Assembly: GCF_001043915.1 (NCBI RefSeq)
Contig: NZ_LABX01000011.1
Span: 1 to 34,410, forward strand
DNA: 34,410 nucleotides
Source of the DNA: Methylobacterium aquaticum
GTDB lineage: Bacteria; Pseudomonadota; Alphaproteobacteria; Rhizobiales; Beijerinckiaceae
Reading direction: 5' to 3'
Part shown: in pieces, positions 1 through 9,253 of the stretch
Numbering within the stretch: position 1 is the first letter of the stretch
Layout of the letters: every line of letters starts with the position of its first letter
Notes under the pieces: model-generated
Told to the model about the DNA's origin: nothing
What the model saw: only the letters and a program-made list of their open reading frames with translations
Database searches by the model: none
Made by a program: the position numbers and the translations under genes

Positions 1-7
1 TGCTCCA

Positions 8-53
8 TCTCGAATTTTCGAAGCCAAGCCGGAGGCTTGGCGAAAATTCGAGA
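8..53. repeat. Long imperfect hairpin upstream of the ATPase operon
   Basis: The arm TCTCGAATTTTCG (8-20) pairs with CGAAAATTCGAGA (41-53), and GCCAAGCC (23-30) pairs with GGCTTGGC (34-41 region), leaving a small bulge and a GGA loop. There is no T-run after it, so a classical intrinsic terminator is not supported. It could be the tail of an upstream transcription unit or a dispersed intergenic hairpin. Confidence 0.5.
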
Positions 54-64
54 ACGGCACCAAA

Positions 65-81
65 GGTCGTTTCCAACGACC
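65..81. repeat. GGTCGTT hairpin, left copy
   Basis: GGTCGTT, a 3-nt loop, then AACGACC. A near-identical hairpin occupies the last 21 bases of the window (34390-34410). GATATC lies to the right of this copy (about 91-96) and to the left of the other, so the two are inverted relative to one another. Confidence 0.6.
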
Positions 82-199
82 GTTGGTATGATATCCCGAC
101 GCCTGTGAGGGTCTTGCCATGATGGCGAATGCTTGCGGAAGACGATGTCGGCAACCGGCCGATCGTCCATTGGCCAGCGTCGAACATGACCGCCTGCCC

Positions 200-228
200 T
201 TGCTCAAATCAGTCTTGTCGCCTAGGAT
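200..228 (+). promoter_or_regulatory. Candidate promoter for the ATPase/PBP/SEDS operon
   Basis: TTGCTC (200-205) and TAGGAT (223-228) are separated by 17 nt and lie about 55 nt upstream of the first gene. Hexamer match is partial, so this is only a candidate. The surrounding 200-280 stretch is visibly more AT-rich than the genes. The first 281 bases hold no convincing gene; a 50-codon ORF at 119-271 is not supported. Confidence 0.3.
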
Positions 229-281
229 AAAGCCTGCTAATCTAAATTTCGTTGCATCATTGAAATACTGAGGCGCGACGT

Positions 282-3200
282 TTGCAAATGCACCCTATCC
301 CTTATGAGAGACTGGAGGGTCGCTACGAAGTTGATATTTCCATAGATAGTAATCAGCCCGTCGTTTTTGTGCATGTGACGAGAGGGAATATTTCTGAGGA
401 TTGCAGTGTGGCGATGTCTCTCGCAATCGAGGACGAGTTCAAGTCCTCGTTCGACTTGTTTTTTGCAAATACTGGCAGGCGGAACCACCTTCTGGTTGCG
501 GGTGGCGTAGCACAGATCGGCATTGCGGCAAGCTCCCCCTCGGCGAGGCCGGCCGCCGGCGTGACCAGCCTACGCTGCACGCTGCTGGCCAAGCCGATGA
601 ACAGCGTGCAAATCTCACTCCCCTTCACGGTGGAGGTGAGATTCGTCACGTCTCGGCTTCTCGAGCCTGACTTTGCGCTGAGCGCGCGATCCGAAGTCAC
701 GTTCGGGGCGGTCGACGGCAGCACGGAAGCCTCAGGGCATGTCATCCTCGGCACGATCACGCCGAGCATGCCGCCGGAGCCCGCCTCCTATATTGGTCCG
801 CCCGCCGATCTCGTCCTGGAGGCCGCCGCCTTCATCGTCCTGCCCAGGGACGAGCCGAGGCCGCTGCCGTTGCGGGCCGGCCAGTGCCTGTCGGGCCGCA
901 GCGCCGGCGAGGGCGTGCTCTGGAGCGGGAGCGAGATCGAGGCGGAGGATCGGCTGGGCTGGATTCCGCCCGCCCGCCTGACCCTGCCCTACCCTCTCCG
1001 GCGCGATCTCCATGAATTCGTCGTCGGCGTGCCGACGCGCGAGGCCATCTCGATCGCTCGCCAGCTCGGCGAGGGCCCGGACTTGCGGGCCGAGATCGAA
1101 CTCGACGTCGCCTTGCGCTTGGCCGGTCGCGAGCTGTGCCGGGACAGGCGCCGGATTCACGCGACGTTCGAGCTGAACGCCGCGCTCATCGTTTCGTCGC
1201 GCGACATCAGCCCCGTCACCATGGCGCTGGTCCCGAACCCATCGGCCCCGGGGGCGAAAGCATCCGGCTCGATCCGCCGACGGCTCAACTTGCGCGGCGC
1301 ACAGCGCGTCTCGAGTATCGAGACGGCCTATCCGCTGAGGGTCTTGGTCATCACCGATTCGCCCGAGGCACTCCTGGAGGTCGACTTCGCCTTCACCTTC
1401 GAAGGCATCCCGCATGCCTTCCCGGACCTCAAGACCCGGTGCGACGCGCCGCTGTCGGGACAGTCGGTCATGGTGCCGCTGCGCGACATCGTGGAACGGG
1501 TCATCCTCGATGAGACGCAGACCTTCTCGCATGTGCCCCGCCACGGTGATCTGATCGTCTCGTTCGCGTTTCGCGACTCCGTCAGGGCCAGCCCGCGCAG
1601 TTTCGCGGCGCTGACGATTCCCGTCGAGATCGAGATGATCCCGCCCGATCTCATCTGCTGCATCGATCTCGGCACGTCGGCGACGTCGGTCTGGTTCGGT
1701 GCGCCGGAGAAGTCGGGACTCGACGAGGTTCTCCCGCTCGGCGAACTGGTCCATGCGCTCACGGGCGACGCGCACGAAGAGTTCGTCGCCGGTCAGGGCC
1801 TCCGCAACGTCCTGCTGCCGAGCCTGATCGGCCTGAACTCCGACAGCAACCTGCGGGCGCGCTACGATCCGCTCTCGCTCGGCAGCATCGAGCTGGCGGA
1901 AGGCGGCCGCGCCGGCGCCGAACGGCGGCTGATGGCGCTCGGCCGCAGCTACGATATCTCCGTCCCGTTCGTGGCCCGCCAAGACATCCCGCACAACCAC
2001 GACTCGATCGTCTTCGATCCGAAGCGGAGCCTGATGGCGACCGAGGCGCGTGCGCCGGCCATCCGCGCCTTCGAGATGGAGAACGGCCGGCTCACCTCGG
2101 TCCATCGCGTCAACATCCCCAAGCTCGTGACCGACGTGTTCGACGAGCTGGGCGCCTACCTGGTGCCCCGGGCCCTGGAGCTTCTCGAGGACCGGAGGCC
2201 GCGCTGGGCGAATGGCAAGGGGCGGTCCCTCGTCGACGATTGGCTCCAGGCCAAGGATCCCATCGGGGTCATCGTCACGCATCCGAGCGGCATCGGCGCA
2301 CAGAGTCGGCAGACCTATGTCGAGGCCGGGCGGCGGTTCCTCAGCCGCTTCGCCGGCGTGACGCCGGGCGCGAGCGCGGCGAATCTCTGGGTCAAGCTCG
2401 TGCCCGAGGCCATCGCGGCGATGAACTACGGCATCGGCTTCCTGCGCGATCACGGACGCCTGCCCGGCGAGAGGGACAGGCACGTCCTGGTCGCCGTCGA
2501 TATCGGCGCCGGAACCTGCGACGTCACGCTGGCGCAAGCCGAGATCGGTCCCAACGGCCTTCGGGACTGGACGATCCTGAGCCATTTCGGGGTCACGGTC
2601 GGGGGCATCGACCTCGACCGGGCGATCACCGCGAAGGTCGTGAGCCTCCTGCGCGACGCCTTTGCGGACAATCGGGTCGCCGCCGCCTTCTCCCTCGACT
2701 GGACGAAGGCCGGCGCCGCCGACTCGGCGACCCAGACGCAGCGCTTCGCCCGCGACCTCGCCTTCCGGGACGAAGTCCAGCGCGCCAAGAAGGCGCTCAC
2801 GACCCGGCTGCTGCTCGAGCGGCCGGACGGCGCCGATTACACCTGGTCCGCGGAGTCCGGGATCGCCCTTGAAGTCGTTGTCGGGCGCGAGCCCGACCGG
2901 GAGACGCTGCCCGTCCGGCGCAATCAGACGGCGCGCGTCGTCGCCGAGCAGCGTGTCGTGATCGATGCGGACAGCGCGCTCGTCGTGCGGCCCGGCCCCG
3001 AGGGAGTCGGCGGCGTCGAGATCGTCTTCGAGATCGGGATGCGGCATTTCACCCCTCGCCGGGGCGATCCCGTCGATGCCGCGAGCCCGGCCACCGTCGC
3101 GCGCTTCCTCGGCACCGTGCTGCCGCAGATGATGATGCGCGAGGTCGCTCGTCTCAACTGCACGGCGCCCATCTGGATCGTGACCGGGCGGACCGCGCTC

Positions 3201-3806
3201 TGGCCTCCCCTCTACGCGGCGATCATGGCGGTCGCCGATCAGGTGCCCGGCAGCAGGATGGCGTCCCGGCGCCCGTTCAAACCGGCGGAGATGAAGGAGG
3301 CTGTCCTGCGCGGCGCGCTCGCCCTCGCGGCCAGCCCGCACCTCCCGCTCGGCAACGACGTCCTGAACCCGCTCGCCGTGGTCTCCATCGCCGCCGAGCC
3401 GCAGGCGATCGAGCCGCAGGACGCGCCCTCGGCCCGCGGCCGACGCATCACCCGCATCGGAGCGATCCATTACCTGAACGGCTCCGACAAGGAGGCGGGC
3501 AGCGACAGCGTCGTCTGCTCGGGGCGGTGCGAACTGGTGCGGGCGATGCCCGGCCTCTCCGATCCGCAGGCCGACAACCGGCCGGACCAGGAGGCGTTGC
3601 AGATGTTCGACGCCTTCGGGATCCCGCCCTACGAGATCCTGTTCCGCGACATCGCCTCGAGCGCGCTGTCGGGGCCGCAGCGGGCCCTCCAGATCAGTTG
3701 GAGCGCCAGCGACCGGATGACCACGATGACGCTCGATGCCGGCGATGGGGCCGGGTCCCAGCGCTTCGAGTTCAGCAATCGCGAGAGCCGCGTGTATCAT
3801 GATTGA
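282..3806 (+). CDS. Hsp70/actin-type ATPase domain protein, 1174 aa
   Basis: The middle of the protein carries the three signatures of the Hsp70/actin/hexokinase ATPase fold: phosphate-1 D-L-G-T-S-A-T around residue 462, phosphate-2 D-I-G-A-G-T-C-D at 740-747, and an adenosine-type V-T-G-R-T-A near 969. It should therefore bind and hydrolyse ATP in the cytoplasm; no signal peptide or membrane segment is seen. The first ~450 residues look beta-rich and match no domain I recognise; ~160 residues follow the ATPase core. At ~1170 aa it is far longer than DnaK, MreB or FtsA, and nearer in size to SrfB-like Hsp70 relatives, though I cannot assign it to them. The annotated start is TTG at 282, 8 nt after a GAGG; ATG at 288 is an alternative. 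It heads a six-gene run that includes a PBP and a SEDS-like protein, so a scaffold or energising role is inferred. The first ~200 nt are less GC-rich than the rest. Confidence 0.85.
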   Translation: MQMHPIPYERLEGRYEVDISIDSNQPVVFVHVTRGNISEDCSVAMSLAIEDEFKSSFDLFFANTGRRNHLLVAGGVAQIGIAASSPSARPAAGVTSLRCTLLAKPMNSVQISLPFTVEVRFVTSRLLEPDFALSARSEVTFGAVDGSTEASGHVILGTITPSMPPEPASYIGPPADLVLEAAAFIVLPRDEPRPLPLRAGQCLSGRSAGEGVLWSGSEIEAEDRLGWIPPARLTLPYPLRRDLHEFVVGVPTREAISIARQLGEGPDLRAEIELDVALRLAGRELCRDRRRIHATFELNAALIVSSRDISPVTMALVPNPSAPGAKASGSIRRRLNLRGAQRVSSIETAYPLRVLVITDSPEALLEVDFAFTFEGIPHAFPDLKTRCDAPLSGQSVMVPLRDIVERVILDETQTFSHVPRHGDLIVSFAFRDSVRASPRSFAALTIPVEIEMIPPDLICCIDLGTSATSVWFGAPEKSGLDEVLPLGELVHALTGDAHEEFVAGQGLRNVLLPSLIGLNSDSNLRARYDPLSLGSIELAEGGRAGAERRLMALGRSYDISVPFVARQDIPHNHDSIVFDPKRSLMATEARAPAIRAFEMENGRLTSVHRVNIPKLVTDVFDELGAYLVPRALELLEDRRPRWANGKGRSLVDDWLQAKDPIGVIVTHPSGIGAQSRQTYVEAGRRFLSRFAGVTPGASAANLWVKLVPEAIAAMNYGIGFLRDHGRLPGERDRHVLVAVDIGAGTCDVTLAQAEIGPNGLRDWTILSHFGVTVGGIDLDRAITAKVVSLLRDAFADNRVAAAFSLDWTKAGAADSATQTQRFARDLAFRDEVQRAKKALTTRLLLERPDGADYTWSAESGIALEVVVGREPDRETLPVRRNQTARVVAEQRVVIDADSALVVRPGPEGVGGVEIVFEIGMRHFTPRRGDPVDAASPATVARFLGTVLPQMMMREVARLNCTAPIWIVTGRTALWPPLYAAIMAVADQVPGSRMASRRPFKPAEMKEAVLRGALALAASPHLPLGNDVLNPLAVVSIAAEPQAIEPQDAPSARGRRITRIGAIHYLNGSDKEAGSDSVVCSGRCELVRAMPGLSDPQADNRPDQEALQMFDAFGIPPYEILFRDIASSALSGPQRALQISWSASDRMTTMTLDAGDGAGSQRFEFSNRESRVYHD

Positions 3807-4641
3807 CCTCGCCTCGCCCATCACGGTGGTCGCGCTGGCGGCCGGGCTCGCACTGGCGGTGATCGGCGTCGCTCTCGTCCTGGTCAGACGCGCGCGCGCG
3901 CAGGCGCGGAAGGCCGAGCGGCGCCTCGGGGCCCTGTTCGCCGAGATCGACGCCGCCCTCGGTGAACGGATCGACCGCTCGTCGGGCGGATCGTGGCGCG
4001 ATCAGGTCGGGCAGGGCCTGAGGCGCCTCACGGCCGAGGCCTCCGCGGGGATGACCGGCGACACCGCGAAGGCGGAGCCGGACTGGGTGCGGACGGCCGA
4101 GCACGCGCTCGCCGCGGCGGCCGGCGCGGTTCGGGCGTTCCAGCCCGGCAGCGAGATGGCCCAGGTCGCGGAGCGGCTGCGGCTCGTCGAGCGGATCCAG
4201 GCGACGCTCTCCAGCCTGTCCGCGCTTCGCGACGGCGCCGATATCGAGAACGCCCTCGTCTCCGGCGTTCTGAACGATCTTCTCACCACCGAGCCGCTGA
4301 TCGCCGCCTATTTCGGGCGTGATCCCGCGATGGTGCCGGTGACCGAGGGCTACCGGATCGCCGCCTCGGCCTTGCGGCTGGCCTTGTTCGGCCACGGCTA
4401 TGCGGTGGACACGCCGGCGCCGCTGTCGATCCTGTCCTCCGCGGATGTCCGCCAGGAAGCGGTCGACGGACGCGAGTTGCGGCGCCTGGCAGGCCCCAAG
4501 GCCCTGGCCAACCGGATGGCCGCACGCCTTCTCCCGGGCGAGAGCCTAGTCGTCTATCCGATGGTTCCCGGCTGGTCGACGCGCGAGTCCCGCCAGGCCC
4601 CGACCGTCGCGGTGTGGAACCGCGCCTCCTGGCTGAACTGA
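3799..4641 (+). CDS. Single-pass membrane protein, unknown function, 280 aa
   Basis: Start is the ATG at 3799, which overlaps the end of the ATPase gene by 8 nt and places a hydrophobic segment (residues about 7-28) directly at the N-terminus, followed by an Arg/Lys-rich stretch. That pattern predicts an N-terminal anchor with a ~250-aa cytoplasmic alpha-helical body. I recognise no domain or catalytic motif. The overlap with the upstream ATPase gene suggests translational coupling, so it may anchor the soluble ATPase at the inner membrane; this is inference. A longer in-frame ORF reaches back to 3736, but it would bury the membrane segment behind 21 Ala/Ser-rich residues and is less likely. 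Confidence 0.75.
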   Translation: MIDLASPITVVALAAGLALAVIGVALVLVRRARAQARKAERRLGALFAEIDAALGERIDRSSGGSWRDQVGQGLRRLTAEASAGMTGDTAKAEPDWVRTAEHALAAAAGAVRAFQPGSEMAQVAERLRLVERIQATLSSLSALRDGADIENALVSGVLNDLLTTEPLIAAYFGRDPAMVPVTEGYRIAASALRLALFGHGYAVDTPAPLSILSSADVRQEAVDGRELRRLAGPKALANRMAARLLPGESLVVYPMVPGWSTRESRQAPTVAVWNRASWLN

Positions 4642-4754
4642 GAGCACGCCCGTGGGGAGACCGACGCTCCGTCCGCTCAGATTGGTGTTTCGCCGCAGAT
4701 GGTCGTCGCACGACCGGTCGCCGGGTTGGCGACCTCGGCTCACGGAGGCGCGCG

Positions 4755-6170
4755 ATGGCGGTCGGTGACCTCGTCCGGCAGCGAGATCTGGCCTGGGATC
4801 GCGAGATCATCCGGATCCCGGGCTCGATCGAGGGCGACCTCGTCAAGGACAAGCTCTTCCAGGCCCCGGCCCTGCCGCGGCGGCCCGGCCGCGTCTCGCG
4901 GTTCTGGCACCGGCTCGCCCGCCGCGGCGGCGGCGGCGAGCCGGAGACGGAGGCCCTGTCCCTGCTGCAACTGCTCGACCAGCGCCACGACATCGTGACC
5001 TATGGCACGCCCTCGGCGGGGCGCGAGACGGTTGCGGTGCCGTTCACGCATGTCGTCCTGCTGACCGCGACGACCGGGCGGTTCAGCGGCGGGCTGTCGG
5101 CCGACCATCGCCATGAGATCGAGGCGGCGATCCTGGATCGCTTCGACCAGAACATCGACCCGATGACCAGCGTCCGGATCGGCTCGGCCTCGTCGCCGAC
5201 GGTCGAGCCCGGGACCGTGCTGGCCTATTTCGGCCGCGGCATCTTCGTTCCCAAGGACGGCGAACGGCCGGTGGGGCGCGTCCGCGTCGGATCGAGCCTT
5301 GAGCGTCTCGTCGAGCCGAGCCTGCTCGGCAGCCGGCCGGCCGGCCTCTATCGCGGCCAGTCGGCCCTCGCCTTCGCGTCGAGCCTCGCGGTGGCACCGG
5401 CGACCGTTCGTCTCGGCGTCGACGACACGGCGTGGTTCTACCTCGAAGGCGCGACCGGCGCCGGGGACACCCTGGCGCTCACGCCGCACGAGGTTCCGGC
5501 GATGGAGCCGAGCCGCGAGGCGACCTCGGCGGATGCGCTCTGGCGGATCGAACTCGCCCATGCCCAGGACGACGCCCGCTACGCCGACAGGCTCTTCATC
5601 GAGGTCACCCTCGACGAGCGGCCGTCCCGGTTCCTGCGCAGCCTGCCCCTGGGCCGGCCGGCCTTCGAGATTGCCGGGCTGCGCATCGGAGACGACGACA
5701 TCCGTGGCGGCACGGAGGCGTTCTGGATCGACCTCGACGTCGACGGCTACCCGCTCGCCTCGGCGATGACGGTGCGCGATGCCTCGATCGTCCATGACGG
5801 CCGCCGGACGCGGCGCTATTCTTGGCGCAGCTACGATTACGATTCCGAGCAGGGTGCCGGCTTCGCGATCGCCCGGGACCGCGATGGCTGGGTGTTCCGC
5901 CCGACGAGCGGCCGGCCGCTCGGCTACCTTGCCGCGCCTCCCGAGCCCACCATGGCGAGTTTCCAGGCCAATTGGTGGACGAGCCCCAGCTACCACCTCG
6001 ACTGGCTCGATTTCTGCGGCTGCGTCGAGAACGGCACGCGCATCCAGGGCCTCGCCGACGCGCATGCCCATCGCCCGGCCGTCGTGATGCCGTCATTCGC
6101 CACGGCTCCGGCGGACGAGTTCCCGATCGGCCCGCTGATCCTGCGGCGGTCCGAGCGAGACCGGCCATGA
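4755..6170 (+). CDS. Unknown beta-rich protein of the SEDS/PBP cluster, 471 aa
   Basis: The ATG at 4755 is chosen because GGAGG lies 6 nt upstream; the open frame extends back to 4614 but that part has no recognisable start signal. No membrane segment or signal peptide is visible, so it is probably cytoplasmic. An N-terminal alpha/beta region (about residues 70-190, with a V-V-L-L-T-A-T-T-G-R-F stretch) is followed by a long beta-rich region. It remotely recalls the N-terminal region of actinobacterial FhaA-type proteins, which are encoded beside SEDS/PBP pairs, but I see no diagnostic FHA motif and do not make that assignment. The C-terminus is aromatic-rich (W-W-T, W-L-D-F-C-G-C). Its stop overlaps the PBP start (ATGA), implying coupled translation with the transpeptidase. 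Confidence 0.75.
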   Translation: MAVGDLVRQRDLAWDREIIRIPGSIEGDLVKDKLFQAPALPRRPGRVSRFWHRLARRGGGGEPETEALSLLQLLDQRHDIVTYGTPSAGRETVAVPFTHVVLLTATTGRFSGGLSADHRHEIEAAILDRFDQNIDPMTSVRIGSASSPTVEPGTVLAYFGRGIFVPKDGERPVGRVRVGSSLERLVEPSLLGSRPAGLYRGQSALAFASSLAVAPATVRLGVDDTAWFYLEGATGAGDTLALTPHEVPAMEPSREATSADALWRIELAHAQDDARYADRLFIEVTLDERPSRFLRSLPLGRPAFEIAGLRIGDDDIRGGTEAFWIDLDVDGYPLASAMTVRDASIVHDGRRTRRYSWRSYDYDSEQGAGFAIARDRDGWVFRPTSGRPLGYLAAPPEPTMASFQANWWTSPSYHLDWLDFCGCVENGTRIQGLADAHAHRPAVVMPSFATAPADEFPIGPLILRRSERDRP

Positions 6171-9100
6171 GGTGGCCCGCACCCACCGGCCGGACGGCCG
6201 CGGGCCTGATCGGGTCTGCGCTCAGGCTCCTGCCCTTCGCGGCCGTGCTCGCCTGCATCGTCCTCGTCTGGAGCCAGATCGGCGGCTTCGGGGCGAGCCT
6301 GGTGAAGAACCGCGCCTGGGTGAGGAGCGCCGAGGTGCCGTCCCTGAGCCAGCTCAACGAGGCGGTGTTCGAGCGGCTCGTGGCGAACCGCCTGATCTGG
6401 GCGGAGCGCGAGCCCGGCCAGGTTCTCCTGCGCCACAGCCCGTGCACGAACGTGACGCGCTCCGCTCCCGACAAGGTGGCCGAGCGCGGAAGCGCCCCCG
6501 AGGAGCGACTCCAGCAGATGTTCGATCTGCTCTGCCTGTCGCCGCAGGGCAGCTTCATCCAGGACGAGATCGAGGCGTGGAACCTGTCCTACCAGCTGCT
6601 GGCGATCCGCGACAACCGGAACATGGTTCGGCCGGAGGTGACGCTGCCGGCGAGTGGCAAGCGCGCGGCGTCCAAGGGCGCGACGTCCAAGGGCGCGCGC
6701 AAGCCCCCGCCCCCGCCGCGGCTCGAACGCAAGGTCAAAGCCTGCGACAAGGATGAGAAGGATAAGACCGTCACCGTGCGCTTCGTCGTGCCGCACCATT
6801 GCTATGAGAATCGCTGGGCGGCGACGTACCTGACGGAGGGAACCGCGGGGGTCCCGGCGCAAGTCAATCCCAATGCCGAGCCGCCGGGGCGTGACTATGC
6901 GTTCCTGGCGCTCGACAACATCGCCTATCCTGGCGACTGGCGCGTGGTCGCGCCGTTCCTGGGCGACCGCGAACGGGCCGCTGCCCGCCCGAGCGGCCGT
7001 TACGAGCTGTCGAGCGACATCGAGATCGGCAGCGAGCCGATCACCGTCGAGGTCGTCGGCGCGGTGAGGGAGGTGCGCGTCGCGCTCGGAAGCGCCATCG
7101 GGGCCTGGGAGATCGCACCGGGAGGGACGGCGAGAGCCCTCGATCCCGCCCCGCGGCTGGCGGTCACGGTCAGGGCCGAGATCGTCTGCGACGCCAGCGA
7201 GGACGTTCAGGTCCGTGACCCCTGCGAGACCGACCCGGCCAAGCGCGAGCCGTTCGCCCATCGCATCACGCTGAGCGCGAGGCAGGCCGCCACCGTCAAG
7301 GTCGTCCTGCGGGTCGATCCGGCCCGCGTCCGGGCCACCGAATTCGACGAGGCCGACGAGGGCGAGGCGGCCAAGCCTGCGGTCGACGTGCGGGCCCAGA
7401 GGGGCTGCGCCGGCCGGATCGGCCTGGCGCGCGCGACCAACATCCGGGCCTGTTGCGCCCCGCCCCATCCCACGGATGCGCAGGCGGGTGCCTCCGGGAC
7501 CTGCGATCTGTGGTGGGCCGAATCGCGGAGCGCCGAGCGGCGGGGCAAGGCCGAGGCCAGGGTGTTCGTGGCCGGGGGGACCGACTCGCTCGTCACCCCC
7601 GCGGGCCTCCTCGAGGACGTGGCCTTCAAGCGCGACCTGGCGCAGATCGTCGGCTTCGGCCCGTCGACCTATGGCTCGCTCGCCCGCAGCCTCGTGCGCG
7701 CCGACGACCAGACGGTCCGCCTGACGATCGACCCGGCCTATCAGGACCTCGCCATCGGCAGTCTCCAGGGCGGCATCAAATGCCGCCGGGGGCAGAAGGA
7801 CCCGTGCGAGGACGCCTCCCGCGGCACCCTCGTCGTCATGGACGCGGAGAGCGGGCCCAGCGGCGGCCAGATCCTGGCGATGGCCAGTTGGCCGCCCATG
7901 CAACCCGGGATGGGCGCCTGGGACCTGGCCGCGCTCGATGCCGGTCAGCCCTCGGAGAGCCCGATCGCCGGCAATGCCTGGCGCGCGCACGACGTCTCCG
8001 CCATGGCCGGCTCCACCTTCAAGGTGGTGACGGCCCTCGCGGCGATGCAGCACGTGCTCGCCACGCGCGACGAGACCCTGCGCGCCATCCTGCTGGGAAC
8101 GAGCCCGCTCGAGACGATCGACCGGGCGCTGCGCATCGGCCAAGTGCCCTACGATAAAATCGACGATAGCTCGTGCAATCCATCGAAGCCGGTGCCTCCC
8201 GGAGCCGGCAACGTCCTGGCCCCGAAGAACGACGACGGGTTCTACAGCAAGTGCCTCAGCAACTCGCATAACGAGGCTTTGACGGCTTCGCCGAATGCGT
8301 CCGACAAATTGACGCGGATCGGGCAGTTCTGCATGCGAGATCGTCCGAACCGCTTCGGCCTGTGCGAGGCCATGGCCAAATCCTCGAACCTCTATTTCGG
8401 TGGCATGGCCCTCTATCTCGATGCGCCGTCCTTCGAGGTTCTCAAGCCACGAGGGGCCCTGCCGCAACTCGCTCTCGCCCGCATGACGCGCAGATTGTTT
8501 CCCGACGGCCTCGGCGAGCCCGCGACCCCGGAGGGCGCCCGAGGCGAGCCAGGGCGGCAGGACGCCAGGGCGCCGAGGAATCTCCCCCTCGTCGATCTCG
8601 GTCGAAACACCCCACTGCGCCTGGGCGCAAGCCCGTTCCGACTGCCGGCCGAAGCGGCCCGCAACGAGAGGAACGGCGTGACGCGCCAGCTCGAACTGGC
8701 GCAGAACGGTTTCGGGCAGGCGGTCACCGCAACGCCCGTCGCCATCGCCACGGTCTATGCCTCGGTCGGGGCACAGACCCTCCTGCGCCCGACACTCGTG
8801 CCGCTGCCCGCCGGCAAGCCGCGCCGCGATGCGGATGCGGCGGCAGGACAAAGCCTTCTCGCCGTGCCGCCCGACCGCCGGGACGATTACGAGAGGATGA
8901 TGGCGGAGCTCAAGCGCGGACTGAAAGGCGTCGTCCAGGCCGGTACGGCGGCCGACCCACGTGATTTTCCTCGCGGAAATCTTCCCAAGGCGCTCGTCGA
9001 TTCGCTCTATCTGAAAACAGGCACGGCCGTCCTCCCGATCAAGGGGCGGAATCGGCGGACGCTCTATTCGTCCTCTCTCGCCGGATGGATCGATCCACCG

Positions 9101-9253
9101 CCCGGCATCACGTCCGGCATCACGCGACGCATCGCCGTCGCCTGCCAGATCTCGCGGACGATCGACTTCGGAGCCGGAGCCTGCGGCAAGATCGTGGCCG
9201 CGTTCATCGACGGCCTGCACGGAAAGGTCGGCGCCCGTGCCCCTGGCCGCTGA
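6167..9253 (+). CDS. Class B penicillin-binding protein-like transpeptidase with a large N-terminal region, 1028 aa
   Basis: The ATG at 6167 overlaps the previous stop (ATGA) and gives one N-terminal membrane segment (residues about 12-38), the topology of FtsI/PBP2. The C-terminal half is a penicillin-binding transpeptidase domain with all three active-site motifs: S616-T-F-K619 (acylated Ser), S739-S-N741 and K950-T-G952-T. Family-typical features around them include L-T-I-D-P before the domain, G-T-L-V-V-M-D-A and Q-I-L-A-M-A-S-W-P, and G-F-G-Q-A-V-T-A-T-P near residue 850. It should cross-link peptidoglycan stem peptides in the periplasm. The ~500 residues between anchor and transpeptidase do not read as a normal pedestal: they are Cys-rich, with a Lys/Pro linker near residues 165-190, and I recognise no domain. 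No glycosyltransferase-51 domain is present, so it would need a partner polymerase, presumably the SEDS-like product of the next gene. Confidence 0.88.
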   Translation: MRWPAPTGRTAAGLIGSALRLLPFAAVLACIVLVWSQIGGFGASLVKNRAWVRSAEVPSLSQLNEAVFERLVANRLIWAEREPGQVLLRHSPCTNVTRSAPDKVAERGSAPEERLQQMFDLLCLSPQGSFIQDEIEAWNLSYQLLAIRDNRNMVRPEVTLPASGKRAASKGATSKGARKPPPPPRLERKVKACDKDEKDKTVTVRFVVPHHCYENRWAATYLTEGTAGVPAQVNPNAEPPGRDYAFLALDNIAYPGDWRVVAPFLGDRERAAARPSGRYELSSDIEIGSEPITVEVVGAVREVRVALGSAIGAWEIAPGGTARALDPAPRLAVTVRAEIVCDASEDVQVRDPCETDPAKREPFAHRITLSARQAATVKVVLRVDPARVRATEFDEADEGEAAKPAVDVRAQRGCAGRIGLARATNIRACCAPPHPTDAQAGASGTCDLWWAESRSAERRGKAEARVFVAGGTDSLVTPAGLLEDVAFKRDLAQIVGFGPSTYGSLARSLVRADDQTVRLTIDPAYQDLAIGSLQGGIKCRRGQKDPCEDASRGTLVVMDAESGPSGGQILAMASWPPMQPGMGAWDLAALDAGQPSESPIAGNAWRAHDVSAMAGSTFKVVTALAAMQHVLATRDETLRAILLGTSPLETIDRALRIGQVPYDKIDDSSCNPSKPVPPGAGNVLAPKNDDGFYSKCLSNSHNEALTASPNASDKLTRIGQFCMRDRPNRFGLCEAMAKSSNLYFGGMALYLDAPSFEVLKPRGALPQLALARMTRRLFPDGLGEPATPEGARGEPGRQDARAPRNLPLVDLGRNTPLRLGASPFRLPAEAARNERNGVTRQLELAQNGFGQAVTATPVAIATVYASVGAQTLLRPTLVPLPAGKPRRDADAAAGQSLLAVPPDRRDDYERMMAELKRGLKGVVQAGTAADPRDFPRGNLPKALVDSLYLKTGTAVLPIKGRNRRTLYSSSLAGWIDPPPGITSGITRRIAVACQISRTIDFGAGACGKIVAAFIDGLHGKVGARAPGR

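Noticed and set aside
119..271. A 50-codon ORF directly upstream of the ATPase gene.
   Set aside because: No ribosome site or recognisable protein features; it crosses the promoter candidate.
732..3824. A 1030-codon minus-strand ORF opposite the ATPase gene.
   Set aside because: Its translation is Arg/Gly/Asp/His-rich low-complexity sequence, the mirror of a GC-rich gene whose plus strand carries clear ATPase motifs.
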